DNA of 64,000 nucleotides from Prionace glauca (Eukaryota; Chordata; Chondrichthyes; Carcharhiniformes; Carcharhinidae): positions 52,495,451 through 52,559,450 of the forward strand of contig CM075760.1 of NCBI GenBank assembly GCA_037974335.1, written 5' to 3'. Positions 42,481-53,904 of the stretch are shown piece by piece. Under the pieces are notes generated by a model that saw nothing but the letters and a program-made list of their open reading frames with translations, made no database searches and had not been told where the DNA came from. The position numbers and the translations under genes were made by a program. Position 1 is the stretch's first letter, and each line of letters starts with the position of its first letter.

Positions 42481-43784
42481 TCATTCCTGGAGAGGTTCAG
42501 TTGATTAACATCTCCAATTAGAAAGTGCGGGTTAATCCAGACAATTCTCACTGATTGCACATTACGCACAGTGACACATCCATTATCCACCAGAAAGAAG
42601 GAGAATGGGAATTGGTGGAAAATTGAGAATTCCCAAATGTTACCCTTCCCACCTGGTACAGAAATGCCCTTGGCTTGGGAATGGAGACAAGATCAATTGA
42701 AGTGATGGACTCTCAGAAATCACTGACAAATAACCTTACAAAAACCTTCAGAAATTTATGGACTGTTACAGAAATATCTGACATTCTCTTAAGTAGAAAA
42801 TCTACATAACAGCTTGCTGGCTGACAAACAAAGGACTGGCCTGTTATCTCTGTCAAGGACATGCCTCTAGCACAGGCCCATAATCAGGGCATTTCTGACC
42901 CTGATACAATTGGATCTCATGACACACATCTAACCCAACTGCATAAAGGTTAAAACAGGCTCTCGAGAGCAAAAAGGTTGTGAAATGATCCGTACTGGCT
43001 TCAGCCCAACACCCACTCTCTGGCTCACATCAGTTAGCCATTCAGAGAAGACTGTAGCCACTAGCACTCTGCATCATCCGTCCATTTGTCGCGGTGCATT
43101 CACTATTGTAATAACTAACAAGGTCAAGGAAGTCATTTGGATACTAACGTGATGAAAGAAGTCACTTTGTTTTGTGTATTAACCACATATATTAATCAAA
43201 TTACTGTATGATGAGTAACCAGACATGAAACAGATTATTGTACAATTGATGAACCTTGATTAAGTTAGAAATAATGAATCAATCATCATATTGGAAAGAC
43301 TGGATTTTCATTCAAAACTTAAGTTGAATTATTACATGTCTCTCTGTGAAAGAAACGGTAATTTCAGACAAACTGTTCTAATAATGAAGGATCCCTGATA
43401 AAGGTCCCGAGGAATGGTACATTATAATCTTTAGTTTGATCCAGTGGATAGCAAAATACTTCAAAATCAAGAGATTTTAGCTCTCTTGTATTCTTGTCTG
43501 ATGTACCGAGACTGGGTGGCCACTGTGCCTAAGAACTAATTGGATTAATCCGAGCAGCAGCTAGAGGTAATTATTAACTGAGGAGAAGCTTGACTCTGAC
43601 ACAGGGTGCTGGCCACTCAGGGGTTAAAAGTCAGGGTTCCGTAATGATTTGTTGCTGGCTGATTACTGAAGACACTCACTCGAGGCAAGATTCACATGTC
43701 CATTTCAGCAAGTGAGACTGTGTCTGAGACAGAGTTTTGAGAGCGGAATGCTGTGATGGATTAACACCCAGATAAAGTTGCAAA
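42481..43784. other. Unassigned sequence, no gene seen
   Basis: AT-rich without long frames. Parts read like an old interspersed element but I cannot name a family or find ends. Confidence 0.4.
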
Positions 43785-44010
43785 AGTCATTGTCTGATTT
43801 GATTTATTATTGTCAATGTATTAACATACAGTGAAAAGTATTGTTTCTTGTGTGCCATACAGAGAAAGGGTACCTTACGTAGAGGAGAGGATGCAGAATA
43901 CAGTGTTACAGTCATAAGAGTCAGAATAAAGTTTTAGAAGTGTAGAACGAGTAGAAGATAGAATTAGAGGGTTTGCTGGGCACAGCTTGCAAGAAGTCGC
44001 CACACTCCAG
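43785..44010 (-). mobile_element. Antisense copy of the TGACAATAAATCAAATC-ending repeat
   Basis: Starts TGATTTGATTTATTATTGTC and continues CAGTGAAAAGTATTGTTTCTTG, the complement of the 3' end of the element at 39,470-39,860. Confidence 0.75.
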
Positions 44011-44149
44011 CATCATCTTGGAAATTTCCCTGGATTGATATGCAAACATCTTTCCTTTAATAATAATTTTAATGTTAATTTAATGTTCTAAAACTAATTA
44101 TCCAAAGAATCCTGTCCTGCCTTAATTAAGTCTTGTTTGAATATACATT

Positions 44150-44300
44150 TTCTTTTCATGGAGTGTGGGTGTCACCGACTAGGCCAGTATTTTTATTGTC
44201 TATTCCTGATTGCCCTTGAGGTGGTGGTGAGCTGCCCTTCCTGAAACGCTGCAGTCCCTGTGGTTTGAGGTACACTCGCAGTGTTAGAGAAGGAATTTAC
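44150..44300 (+). repeat. Common shark interspersed repeat
   Basis: TTCATGGAGTGTGGGTGTC, ATTGCCCTTGAGGTGGTGG and CGCTGCAGTCCCTGTGG in the family order. Second copy in this window. Confidence 0.7.
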
Positions 44301-44519
44301 TTAATCATTCGCAGATTGGGGTGACTGAGATTAGTTGTGTTACTGATGAGAAAATCAGAGTACAATCAGATAACACAGTGGGAAAGACAAAGAATCTACT
44401 TTGATGTGTTTTAATCAAGCTGATTTTGCATTTATTCAGAATATAACACTGCAGCCCAGTTCAAGAAGTTATCAACATCAGTAGAAACAAACTCCAACTG
44501 TCAGAACTGAAATATAGAA

Positions 44520-44940
44520 AATTAACTGAACAGCAGGAGGCCATTCAGCCCATCATGTCTGTGCTGGCTTGAAAAGTACTGTCCAGTTTCATCCTATTTT
44601 CCAGCTCTTAATCTGTCCCTCTGTTGCTGCAGAATCTGAACTGCGTATCTAAGTTCCTGTTTAATGTGAGGAGGGTTTCTGCCTCTCTCATCCTTTCAGG
44701 CAGTGAGTTCCAGATCCCCATGACTCTCCGGGTGAAATGATTTCTTCACTAACCCTCCTCATTCTTCAACCCTTTATTCGCTGGATTTGAAAATTGAACA
44801 GATTGTAATTATATTAAAAATTCGCCAACTGGTTTTAGCTTTCTGCCACACAAGCTTTACTTGACATATACTTTTATAATTGATTAATCTGGTGACCAGA
44901 ACTGTGCTTAGTACTCTAGCTTACTCGAACTAGCATTTTA
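44520..44940 (-). mobile_element. Old CR1 LINE 3' fragment
   Basis: Antisense pattern: AGGAGGCCATTCAGCCCATC at the 3' side, GTGAGTTCCAGATCCCCATG (antisense of the GxWNSLP region) and CTCTCCGGGTGAAATGATTTC. No coding frame left. Confidence 0.65.
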
Positions 44941-45059
44941 TAAATATGAACAGAATATGTTGGGTAACCTCAGCTGGTCTGGCAGCATCTGTGTGGAGAA
45001 ACAGAATTAATTTTTTGGATCTAAATGATCCTTCGACAAAACATTTTACAAAGCATTTT

Positions 45060-46025
45060 ATAAACTCAGAAAATAGGTGCAGGAGTAGGCTGTTCAGCCT
45101 TTTGAGCCTGCACCACCATTCAATATGATCATGGTAGTTCATGTACTTTCAGTATCACAGCCCCACTTTCTCTCCATACCCCTTGTCCCTTTAGTCACGT
45201 CCAGCTCCCTCTTGAACATAGTTAACAAATTGGCCCCAACAGCTTTCTGTGGTACAGAATTCCACAGGTTCACAACAGGAAGTTCTTTCTCATCTGTCTC
45301 AGATTGTAACCCCTATTTCTGGACTTCCCCAACATTGGGAACACGTTGGGACAGCATCCAGCCTGTCTAGTCCCATCAGGATTTTACATCTTTCTACGAG
45401 ATCCCTTCTCATTCGAAATTCCAGTGAGTAAAAGTCCAGTCGATCCAGTCTCTCTTCATAAGTCAGTCCTGCCATTCCAGGAACCTTAGCTGGACTCCCT
45501 CAGTAACAAGAATGTCCTTCCTCAGACTAGGAGACCAAAACACACACAATACTCAAGGTGTGGCTTCACAAAGGCCCTGCACAACTGAGCAAAACAATCT
45601 TACTCCTATACTCAAATCCTCTTACTATGAAGGGCAGCATGCCATTAGCTTTCCTCAATGCCTGCTGTACCTGCATGCCAACCTTCAGCAACTGACCCAT
45701 CATGACACCCAACTCACGTTGCATTTCCCTTTTTCCTAAACTGCCACCATTCAGATAATAATCTTTCTTCCTGTTTTTGCCACCAAAGTTGATAACCTCA
45801 CATTTATTCATAGTATTTTGCATTTGCCAAGTATCTGCCCAAGCCACTGTAGCCTCTTAGGAACCTCCTCACAGCACACATGGCCACCCAGCTTAGTGTC
45901 ATCTAAAAATTGGAGACATTGCATTCAATTCCTTCATCCAAATTATTAATGTATATTACGGACAGTTGGGGTTACAGCACTGAACCCTGCCGTACCCACT
46001 GGTCGCCATTTATTCCCACTCTCTG
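45060..46025 (-). mobile_element. CR1 LINE copy, decayed
   Basis: Antisense 3' end AAATAGGTGCAGGAGTAGGC, then ORF2 C-terminus and RT traces: the minus frame at 45,566-45,847 reads DTWQMQNTMNKCEVINFGG and LGVMMGQLLKVGMQVQQALR, homologous to the region after FADD. It ends around the antisense of the GSVL-containing motif near 46,020. Confidence 0.8.
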
Positions 46026-46084
46026 CTTCAGTTTGAGCATAATCTCCCTACTCTTATAAACTAGTCTTTGGCCAAATGTCTTCC

Positions 46085-46190
46085 TGACCACCTGATTGAG
46101 AAACTTATCAGCCTTGATTGAACGGCAGAGCAGACTCAATGGGCTGAATGGCCTAATTCTGCTCCTACATCTGATGGTCTTATGATCTAC
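46085..46190 (+). mobile_element. CR1 LINE 3' tip, plus strand
   Basis: TTGATTGAACGGCAGAGCAG, GGGCTGAATGGCCTAATTC and TGCTCCTACATCTGATGGTC are the 3' UTR of a CR1 family, opposite in strand to its neighbours. Confidence 0.6.
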
Positions 46191-46269
46191 CTGTCCAGCC
46201 TCCTTCACAGATGCCTGGATGTTGACTCCAGGTTCTCTCTGATCCTCTATAATTCTCACCATCATCCCC

Positions 46270-46490
46270 TTTATTGTTCATTCCCTTGTCTTGTCTAATG
46301 TCCCAAATTCATTCTCTCTCACTGCTCCAGATTGAATTCCATGAGCCATTTTTCTGCCCATCTGACCAGGCCACTGATATTTTCCTGCAGTCCACGGCTT
46401 TCTTCTGGATTGTTAAACACAAATACAATTGTTGTATCATCTGCAAACTGAATCATGACCCTTACATTTAAGTCTATGTCACTGATATAT
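46270..46490 (-). mobile_element. CR1/L2-type LINE RT fragment
   Basis: The minus frame reads YISDIDLNVRVMIQFADDTT then AEKWLMEFNLEQ, i.e. the RT catalytic FADD block and the following helix of a family different from A, B or C. Confidence 0.7.
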
Positions 46491-46509
46491 ACCACAGAAC
46501 TGTAGAACC

Positions 46510-46930
46510 TCATTGGTAACCAGACAGCATAGCGAAGGAAAGGAGGGAGTGTAGAATATAGTGTTACAGTCATTGCTGGGGTGTAGAAAAAGAGCAACTT
46601 AATGCAAGGTAAGTCCATTCAAAAATCTGACAGCAGCAGGGAAGAAGCTGTTGTTGAGTCAGTTGGGACATGACCTCAGACTTTTGTATTTTTTTCTCAA
46701 TGGAAGAAGGTGGAAGAGAGAATGTCTGGAGTGCATGGTGCCCTTAATTATGGTGGCTACTTTGACGAGGCAGTGGGAAGTGTACAGAGTCAATGGATGA
46801 GAGGTTGGTTTGTGTGCTGGATTGGGCTACATTCACAATATTTTGTAGTTCCTTGTGGTCTTGAGCAGAGCAGAAGCCATACCAAGCTGTGATACAACCA
46901 GAAAGGATGCTTTCTATGGTTCTATCTGTA
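46510..46930 (-). mobile_element. Antisense copy of the TGACAATAAATCAAATC-family element (internal part)
   Basis: GGAAGAAGGTGGAAGAGAGAATG and TTAATTATGGTGGCTACTTTG match the complement of 39,540-39,610. This copy extends further 5' than the one at 39.5 kb. Confidence 0.7.
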
Positions 46931-47285
46931 AATCTGTGTGAGATCCTGAGGGAGTTTGATAGGGTAGATGGGGAGATATTTTCATGAATGGAAGAGTCTC
47001 GAACAAGCTACAAGTTAAAGGCCAGTCATTTAAAACTGAGGTGCAGAGAAATGTCTTCTCACAGAACATGGTGAATCTCTGGAATTCTCTGCTCCAAAGG
47101 ATGGTAGAGGCTGAATCATTAGAAGTATTTAGAATGGAGGTGGATAAATATTTGATAGATTGAGGAATAGAGGGCAATGGGGAAATGGCTCACAAAAGGA
47201 AGCCGGTATTGATCAGCTCTGATTGTATTGAACGGCAGGGTCGCTTGAAGGGCCTGGTGGCCTCTCCTGCTTCTATTTCTTGTGA
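46931..47285 (+). mobile_element. CR1 LINE 3' fragment
   Basis: Plus-strand coding traces: TTTAAAACTGAGGTGCAGAG, GTGAATCTCTGGAATTCTCT and GTAGAGGCTGAATCATTAG (RFFTQ..VVNLWNSL..VVEAES type) followed by AACGGCAGGGTCGCTTGAAG and CTGCTTCTATTTCTTGTG. Confidence 0.8.
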
Positions 47286-47419
47286 TCAGTTGCTGCAGGT
47301 CCCAGTTTCCGCCCAGATTGAGGTAAGGAATGGAAAGAGGCAGAATGAAAGTGTTTTACTCACAGATGTTGGAGACGGGGAAGTTTGAGCTGGCTGAAGA
47401 TCAATCTTCATTTATACAA

Positions 47420-47800
47420 AGCCCGCGCTCTGATTGGCTGGAGGACCAGCGATCTTCCGGTCCTCCAATACGTCTCATTGGTCAACACCTCAGCGTGAAG
47501 GTCAGGGGGCGGGCTCTCCCTTGCACATGCGCAGTGCCAGGCAGGGGGAGATCACCGAGCAGTTTCTCGCTCTGGCCGGAGCCGCCAGCCGCTTGTCTGG
47601 AAACCTTGGCTCGAGGAGGAGGAGTGGGGTGGGGGGGGTGGAAAAATGATTCGGGGCGGGGCTCCTAAGTCAGCGTGTGCGCACTGGCAATCGTAGGACG
47701 TCACCGCGGAGCAGCGTGATTCCTATTGGCTGATACAGAGCTCCATTGTGATGTCATAAGAGTTGTCCAATGAGCTTCAGAGTGAAACCTCCTCCTCTGG
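47420..47800 (+). promoter_or_regulatory. GC-rich TATA-less promoter of the second zinc-finger gene
   Basis: A CpG-rich island in an otherwise CpG-poor window, with four CCAAT boxes (TGATTGGCTG at 47,431, TCATTGGTCA, CTATTGGCTG at 47,722, TCCAATGAG), GC boxes GGGGGCGGGC and GGGGCGGGGC, NRF1-like ATGCGCAGTG and TGTGCGCACTG, and a CRE-like GACGTCACC at about 47,698. An exon donor GGTAAGG follows at 47,887, consistent with a first non-coding exon. Direction inferred from the downstream gene. Confidence 0.65.
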
Positions 47801-48004
47801 GCGACATCTGGGAGGAAATCAATGTTTCCCCCTTTCCATTTCTATTCTCATTCTGGGGGAAATTGGGGACTTGCAGCAACTGAAGGGTAAGGAAGTGAAT
47901 CCAGTCTGTATATTCCACACATTTTTAGTCCAGTCATATGGGCATAGCTCTGTCTGGCAACCTGCATGGAGATTTTCAGCCAGTGACGTTTGCTACCAAA
48001 AAAA

Positions 48005-48082
48005 GCTGTTGGACTTTAACCTGGTGTTGTGAGACTTCTTACTGTGTTTACCCCAGTCCAACAGCAACATCTCCACATCCAG
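48005..48082 (-). repeat. Interspersed repeat 'R', antisense, in the intron
   Basis: TTGGACTTTAACCTGGTG, TGTGAGACTTCTTACTG and CAACATCTCCACATCC: the 5' part of repeat R, within the inferred first intron. Confidence 0.8.
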
Positions 48083-48643
48083 GATAGGAAGCAGTGAGCA
48101 TGGATCTGTCAATCAGCCTCAATCATCAACTTCAGGAGAATTGGGAGGGTGAATATTAGATACAACAGAGTGAGAATGGAGCGAGTGTGTGAGATGGAGA
48201 TTTGTAGCCTTTGTGGAATGAGAGAGAAAGAATGTTTCATAGAAACTGGAATTGTCTGTTCTGAATTTCGATCCTGCACTGATACTGATGACTTGTGTCA
48301 ACTTGTTTTACAGGATATTGAAAGGGGAATCACAGGCTAAAATTTCAAATGTCAGGTCTAGATCTGGCAGAGTCATATTCCTTGGAACCTGAATATCATC
48401 GGCCATTGAATCTGGAAGGAGAATTGAAAAGATTTCAAACATCAGTGTGATTGGAAAAGCATCAGCACACTTCCACATTCAAGTGAGAGTGTTCCAGTGC
48501 ACTAACTGAAGAGCTTTAACCAGTTACACAGCCTGAATAAATATCACACCATTCACAGTGGGGAGAGACTGAACACGTATTGTGTGTGTGGACGAGGCTT
48601 GAACTGATTGTCCACCCAAGGCAGAGGCAAAGTCGCCTGCATC

Positions 48644-49546
48644 ATGGAGAAACCATGGAAATGTGCAGACTGTGGAAAGAGATACAGATTCCCATCTCTG
48701 CTGGATGCTCATCGGCGCAGCCACACTGGGGAGAGGCCGTTCATCTGCTCTCAGTGTGGGGAGGGATTCATTCAACACTCCCACCTGCAGTTGCACAAGC
48801 GAGTTCACACTGGAGAGAGTCCATTCACCTGCTCTCAGTGTGGAAAAGGATTCACTATGTTATCCACTTTGCAGAGACACCAGCGAATTCACACTGGGGA
48901 GAGGCCATTCACCTGCTCTGAGTGTGGGAAGCGATTCAACCAGTTATCCAATTTGCAGACACACCAGCGAATTCACACTGGGGAGAGGCCATTCACCTGC
49001 TCTCAGTGTGAGAAGAGATTCACTCGGTTATCCGACCTGCAGGCACATCAGCGCATTCACACTGGGGAGAGGCCGTTCACCTGCTCTCAGTGTGAGAAGA
49101 GATTCACTCGGTTATCCGACCTGCAGGCACATCAACGTATTCACACTGGGGAGAGGCCATTCATCTGCTCTCAGTGTGGGAAGGGATTCACTCGGTCATC
49201 TGACATGCAGAAGCACAAACGAATTCACACTGGGGAGAGGCTGTTCATCTGCTCTCAGTGTGGGAAGGGATTCACTCAATTGTCCAGCCTGCAGAGACAC
49301 CAGCGTGTTCATACTGGGGAGAAACCGTTCACCTGCTCTCAGTGTGGAAAGGGATTCACTGGACAATTCCACCTGCAGAGACACCAGCTAGTTCACACTG
49401 GGGAGAAGCCGTTTACCTGCTCTCAGTGTGGGAAGGGTTTCAGTCAGTTATCCAACCTGCGGACACACCAGCGAGTTCACATGGGGAGAGGCCATTCACC
49501 TGCTCTCAGTGTGGGAAGGAATTCACTCAGTGATCCCACCTGCTGA
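48644..49546 (+). CDS. C2H2 zinc-finger protein, ten fingers, frayed C-terminus
   Basis: Start chosen at [12 protein letters not shown] because it aligns with the start of the paralogue at 40,957; an upstream in-frame Met exists at 48,608. Ten Kruppel-type fingers with CxxC and HxxxH pairs and mostly HTGERP linkers follow. Fingers 5 and 6 are identical in protein and differ by about three bases, a recent in-frame finger duplication. After finger 10 (HQRVH) one base is lost compared with the CACACTGGGGAG pattern, so the last ~20 residues are out of frame; in the original frame an eleventh finger begins but hits a stop at once. The protein is thus a ten-finger nuclear DNA-binding factor. An acceptor TTGTTTTACAG ends at 48,313; exon 1 and the promoter lie at 47.4-47.9 kb. 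No effector domain in this exon. Confidence 0.88.
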   Translation: MEKPWKCADCGKRYRFPSLLDAHRRSHTGERPFICSQCGEGFIQHSHLQLHKRVHTGESPFTCSQCGKGFTMLSTLQRHQRIHTGERPFTCSECGKRFNQLSNLQTHQRIHTGERPFTCSQCEKRFTRLSDLQAHQRIHTGERPFTCSQCEKRFTRLSDLQAHQRIHTGERPFICSQCGKGFTRSSDMQKHKRIHTGERLFICSQCGKGFTQLSSLQRHQRVHTGEKPFTCSQCGKGFTGQFHLQRHQLVHTGEKPFTCSQCGKGFSQLSNLRTHQRVHMGRGHSPALSVGRNSLSDPTC

Positions 49547-49859
49547 GACATCAGTGAGGTTACACTGGGGAGAAACCTGCTCAGTGTATAAATAGGGTTC
49601 AGAATTTCATCACAGCTGCTGAGGCACCAACAAGTTCACAGGGGTTGGATTCTGCTGTTATTGTTTCTGTTCTCACATCCAGGACTGCATTTTGTTCATT
49701 CTCACAGTGGGTCATTGGAGCAGGTCGGAGGGTTTCTTTCTGCTGGACTGGCCGGTCTCAGCCTCCAGTGGGCTGATGCTCTTTGAGTCTTTTTGCAAAT
49801 ACCTTGTTTTAAATTTCACAAGTTTCACAGAGTGACAGGGTGTTAGGAAGGTCAGAGAT
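49547..49859 (+). other. Decayed finger remnant and 3' flank of the second zinc-finger gene
   Basis: Contains leftover finger code (CTGAGACATCAGTGAGG, TTACACTGGGGAGAAACC) interrupted by stops, then GGGGTTGGATTCTGCTGTTA shared with the first gene's 3' flank. Confidence 0.6.
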
Positions 49860-50185
49860 ATTTAGTCAGCATTTCTGTTTGAAACCCCCCAGATGCCGAT
49901 CCAATTTCCTTTGTAATTGATTGTTTCCACTTCCTCCACCCTCGTAGGGAGCTGGTTCCAAGTCAATACCATTCACTGCAGCAAAATATTCTTCCTCACA
50001 TTCCTCCCCCTGCATCTCTGACTCAAAACCTGAGATCTGTGTACCCCTCGTCCTTGTCCTATCAGCGAATGGGAACGACTTTTCTTTGTCCACCTTATCT
50101 AAATCTGTCAGAATCTTGCCCACCTCTATCAAATCTCCCCTCAACCTCCTTTGTTCCAAGGGGAACAACCCCAGTCTGACATTAA
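49860..50185 (-). mobile_element. Old CR1 LINE 3' coding fragment
   Basis: The minus frame reads LGLFPLEQRRLRGDLIEV followed by decayed RGTQISGF and EEYFAAVNG traces, i.e. the end of ORF2. Confidence 0.7.
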
Positions 50186-50540
50186 CAATAAAGAACAAAC
50201 TAACAGAATATGTTAATACCTGAAATCAAATGGGAATGTTGAATTTCTGTTTTAAAGATATTGTGAATATATTGTCCTGGACAATAATGAAATTGGGATA
50301 ACTCATCTTGGATGTGGTTGAATTTAATATATTAACCTGGTATCCACCAACAGTTAGTGAGTCTGGAATGTGTAGCTGGAAATCACTCCAATAGCAGCGT
50401 GGGTGTATTTCCAGACATTGTAGCAGTTCAGGAAGGCATTGTTGGGGTTGACCATGGCCGAGGCAGCTACATACAGACACATATTCTGTTACAATTGAAG
50501 GACTGCAGATTGAATGTGAAGCATTATGGGACTGGACTAT
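50186..50540. other. Unassigned sequence, no gene seen
   Basis: No motif, satellite or transposon end recognised. Confidence 0.4.
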
Positions 50541-50900
50541 CTTGACCACATTCCTGTGGTCAGTTTCTGCAATTATGGACCATTAAAGCTGCTTAGCAGG
50601 GTCTCAACACAGGACCTGGTGAGAATATTTACTGGGAATGAGTTGGGATTAAACTTATCCCAGGACCGGCTGGCGTTCAGTGGCTGAGATACCTGAATCT
50701 GTAAAAAGGGGGGTCTGACCAATCAACAAACAGTGGTAGGTAGTTGGTTAAGAAATTAACCAGTGTTCTCAGGCATTGTTTAAATTAATTTATCCTAAAT
50801 TTGTGATAAAAACGGTGATTGATTTGTGACCTGATAGTCAATGAAGTGACAGAATACTCCAAGTAGCACTGGACTGAAAAGCAGACCTTCTGAGTGTAGA
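50541..50900 (+). repeat. Unclassified interspersed repeat (inverted partner at 61,715-62,056)
   Basis: Landmarks CCATTAAAGCTGCTTAGCAG, GGTGAGAATATTTACT, CTGGCGTTCAGTGGCTGAGA and CAGGCATTGTTTAAATTA recur in reverse complement at 61.7-62.1 kb. About 350 bp, roughly 80-85% alike. No coding frame, ends not defined. Confidence 0.8.
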
Positions 50901-50963
50901 TCATAATCATTATTATCTTACCCCATCATGGCCAGTGAAAAATCAGAGCTCGAGTTGGTACCG

Positions 50964-52760
50964 TGTTGACGTGGAAATTTTCCTGCTTCTTGACTGCGGT
51001 AGAAAGACTCAATAAAGTTCGTTCCGACAAAATAACTCGTCTTTATTCGTCTGATGAATTTATTGGAATTCTATGAGGATGTGTCTAGTGCGGTGGATAG
51101 AGGGGAACCGGTGGATGTGGTGTTTCTCGATTTTCAGAAGGCGTTTGATAAGGTGCCGCACAAAAGGTTGTTACAGAAGGTTCTATTCGGATTGGTGGTT
51201 GGTGATTAGTGGAGTGCCCCAGGGATCGGTGCTGGGGCCTTTGCTATTTATCATTTATATAGATGATTTGGAGGAGGGAGCTGAGTGTAGGGTGTTGAAA
51301 TTTGCTGATGACACAAAGATAAGTGGAACAGCAAATTGTGCGGAGGGTGTAGAAAGTCTGCTGAGGGATCTACATAGGCTGAGCGAGTGGGTGAGGACCT
51401 GGCAGATGGAATACAATGTTGGCAAGTGTGAGGTTATCCAGTTTGGTAGGAATAATAGTAGGAAGGGCTACTACTTACAGGGCGAAAAGCTGCAGCATGC
51501 TACGGTGCAGAGGGACCTGGGGGTCCTTGTGCATGTGTCGCAAAAACCCAGCCTACAAGTACAGCAGGTGGTCAGGAAGGCAAATGGGATGCTGGCCTTC
51601 ATAGCGAGGGGGATTGAATATAAAAGTAGGGAGATCTTGCTGCAGCTGTATAGGGCATTGGTGAGGCCGCAGCTGGAGTACTGTGTGCAGTTTTGGTCGC
51701 CACAGTTGCTCAAGGATATTTTGGCCTTGGAGGGAATGCAGAGGAGGTTTACTAGGCTGATACCGGAGTTGAGGGGATTGAGCTATGAAGAGAGGCTGAA
51801 TAGACTGGGCTTGTACTCGTTAGAGTTTAGAAGGATGAGGGGGGATCTTATAGAGACATATAAGATGATGAAAGGGATGGATAGGATAGAGGTGGAGAGA
51901 CTATTCCCGCTCAGAAAGGACAGCAGGACTAGAGGGCACAGCCTCAAGATAAGGGGGGGGGCAGTTTAGAACAGAGTTGAGGAGGAACTTCTTCACTCAA
52001 AAGGTGGTGAATCTCTGGAATTCTCTGCCCGTTGAAGTGGTGGAGGCTGCCTCGCTAAATATATTTAAGACACGGGTAGATAGGTTTTTGGTAGGCAAGG
52101 GGATTAAGGGTTATGGGGAGAAAGCGGGAAAGTGGAACTGAGCCACTTCAGATCAGCTATGATCTTATGGAATGGTGGGGCAGGCTCGAAGGGCTAGATG
52201 GCCTACTCTTGCTCCTATTTCTTATGTTTTCTGAAAATACTGCATGCAGTATTGGTAAAAACTTGAGTTTGGAGAGCCGTCATTACGACTTGCTAATTCC
52301 TTTTCAAGTCCGCCCTTACATAAAGAATCAATTCAGCCTTTATACAGAATCATTATCAGTTTGCATGACCAGAGCTTATTCAGCAATTTGATTAATGGAG
52401 GCATCATAAATAATGGTACAACCTGCTGACCTCCTCAAACGCTTTGTTTCATCATTCATACCTTTATCTTGTCCTTTTTATAGAAAAGATGAAGGCCAAT
52501 GACTTTGTCATTTCTGTCCTTATCTTGTCTCACTCATACAGCTCTAGGTCATGTGGAGTCAGCCTTATCAGGTCTTACAGAGATTAGGCACAGCTTGACC
52601 TCCTCTGATCTTATTTGTGTCTTAAGTTATGCGGAGTCAGTCTTATTAAGTCTTACAGGGGTCTGGCATTTTGGAATAGCTTGATCAGCTTTCCTAATTT
52701 TGTACCAAATACTTGACCAATTTTCCCATCATGCCACTACTTCATTCGTACAACTTCACA
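50964..52760 (+). mobile_element. LTR fossil (solo-LTR-like), with a LINE inserted
   Basis: About 617 bp of LTR-like sequence (50,964-51,046 and 52,227-52,760) matching 58,396-59,064 in the same orientation. It starts TGTTGACGTGG, has an AATAAAG signal, and ends CAACTTCACA. No internal retroviral or gypsy genes are adjacent, so it looks like a solo LTR. A family A LINE interrupts it. Target duplication not evident for this copy. Old. Confidence 0.5.
51047..52226 (+). mobile_element. Family A CR1 LINE, 1.18-kb 3' fragment
   Basis: Starts in the LTNLLEFYEDVSRAVD-coding region, keeps KAFDKVPH, then lacks the ~30 codons up to the NGCYSDW block (internal deletion near 51,180 that also shifts frame). 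It continues open through [36 protein letters not shown] and SYEERLNRLGLYSLEFRR to about 51,969, where a G-run length change breaks the end. Terminates with TTCTTATG. Inserted into the LTR fossil. Confidence 0.93.
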
Positions 52761-53133
52761 TTATGTTGCAGAGAAGCAACCCAGGGGAACTGGATTAATT
52801 GTTGGATTATCCAGTGACATGTCACAGAGCAGAAATCCAGGAGAACTGGATTAATTGTTGGATTACACAGTGACATGTTACAGAGCAGAAATCCAGGAGA
52901 ACTGGATTAATTGTTGGATTACACAGTGACATGTTACAGAGCAGAAATCCAGGAGAACTGGATTAATTGTTGGATTACACAGTGAAATGTCACAGAGCAG
53001 AAATCCAGGAGAACTGGATTAATTGTTGGATTACACAGTGACATGTTACAGAGCAGAAATCCAGGAGAACTGGATTAATTGTTGGATTACACAGTGATAT
53101 GTCACAGAGCAGAAATCCAGGACAACCGGATTA

Positions 53134-53136
<3 letters not shown>
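52761..53136. repeat. 56-bp minisatellite, about 6.7 units
   Basis: The period is exact (AACTGGATTAATT ends at 52,800, 52,856, 52,912, 52,968, 53,024 and 53,080). Unit: CAGAGCAGAAATCCAGGAGA, ACTGGATTAATTGTTGGATT, ACACAGTGACATGTTA. Inner units are nearly identical; the flanking ones are diverged. It begins where the LTR fossil ends. Confidence 0.96.

Positions 53137-53166
<30 letters not shown>
53137..53166. repeat. (GT)n microsatellite
   Basis: Pure GT run of about 30 bases directly after the 56-bp minisatellite. Confidence 0.95.
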
Positions 53167-53170
<4 letters not shown>

Positions 53171-53904
53171 GGGCACAGTTCCCAGAGTGTTTAAAATCCA
53201 GCATCTGTCTCTCTTCAGAGCTGCTGCTTAAAGACACATTTGCAGCATTTATCTGATAGAAACTTCACTCTCATTCTCTCCATCCCCTCCCTCAGCAGTG
53301 CTTCTGTTCTTAACAAAAGTCTAAGCTTTTTTTTGCAGTTCTGATTTCTGGTGAGTCATTAAACACTAAGCACAGGGCAGACACATTTAAACACCCAGAC
53401 ACTCAACAACAGACAGATTGCATTGTAAATCAGAAGTGGAATTGTCAATGCAGCAACAAATAACTTTGCAAGATATTTCTTCGTGCTACTTGAGGAAAAG
53501 GGAACTTTGCAGGAACCAGCAAAGGGTGCAAACCTGTAGCTGACAGAGTCTTGAACGAACAAGTTGTATAATCTTTTAGACTACATTTACACTGGCCCCT
53601 CTCTCTCTCTCTCTGGCAGTGCAGGGCTGCGAGTTAATTTGACCCAATTTTCTCTCAGCTCCTGGTGCTGGTAATGTGAAGCTGGGATGGGAGATGGGGG
53701 TGGGGGAGGGGGTATAAGAGAGAGAGAAAGAGAGAGAGTGAGCCTTGGGATAAACCATTTGCCTGGTGCTCACACACTACACCCCCACACACTCAGAGAC
53801 AGGTTGGTGTTGAACTGGGCCATATCTGGAGTAGGTGTGTCCAGATGAGGTGTGGGAGATGTGGTTGGATGGGGGTTGATTGGGGAGGTGTGGACACTTT
53901 CTGT

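Noticed and set aside
48663-49391. 242-codon frame overlapping the second zinc-finger gene
   Set aside because: It is the +1 shadow of the finger repeats (regular [11 protein letters not shown] pattern), without Cys/His pairs.
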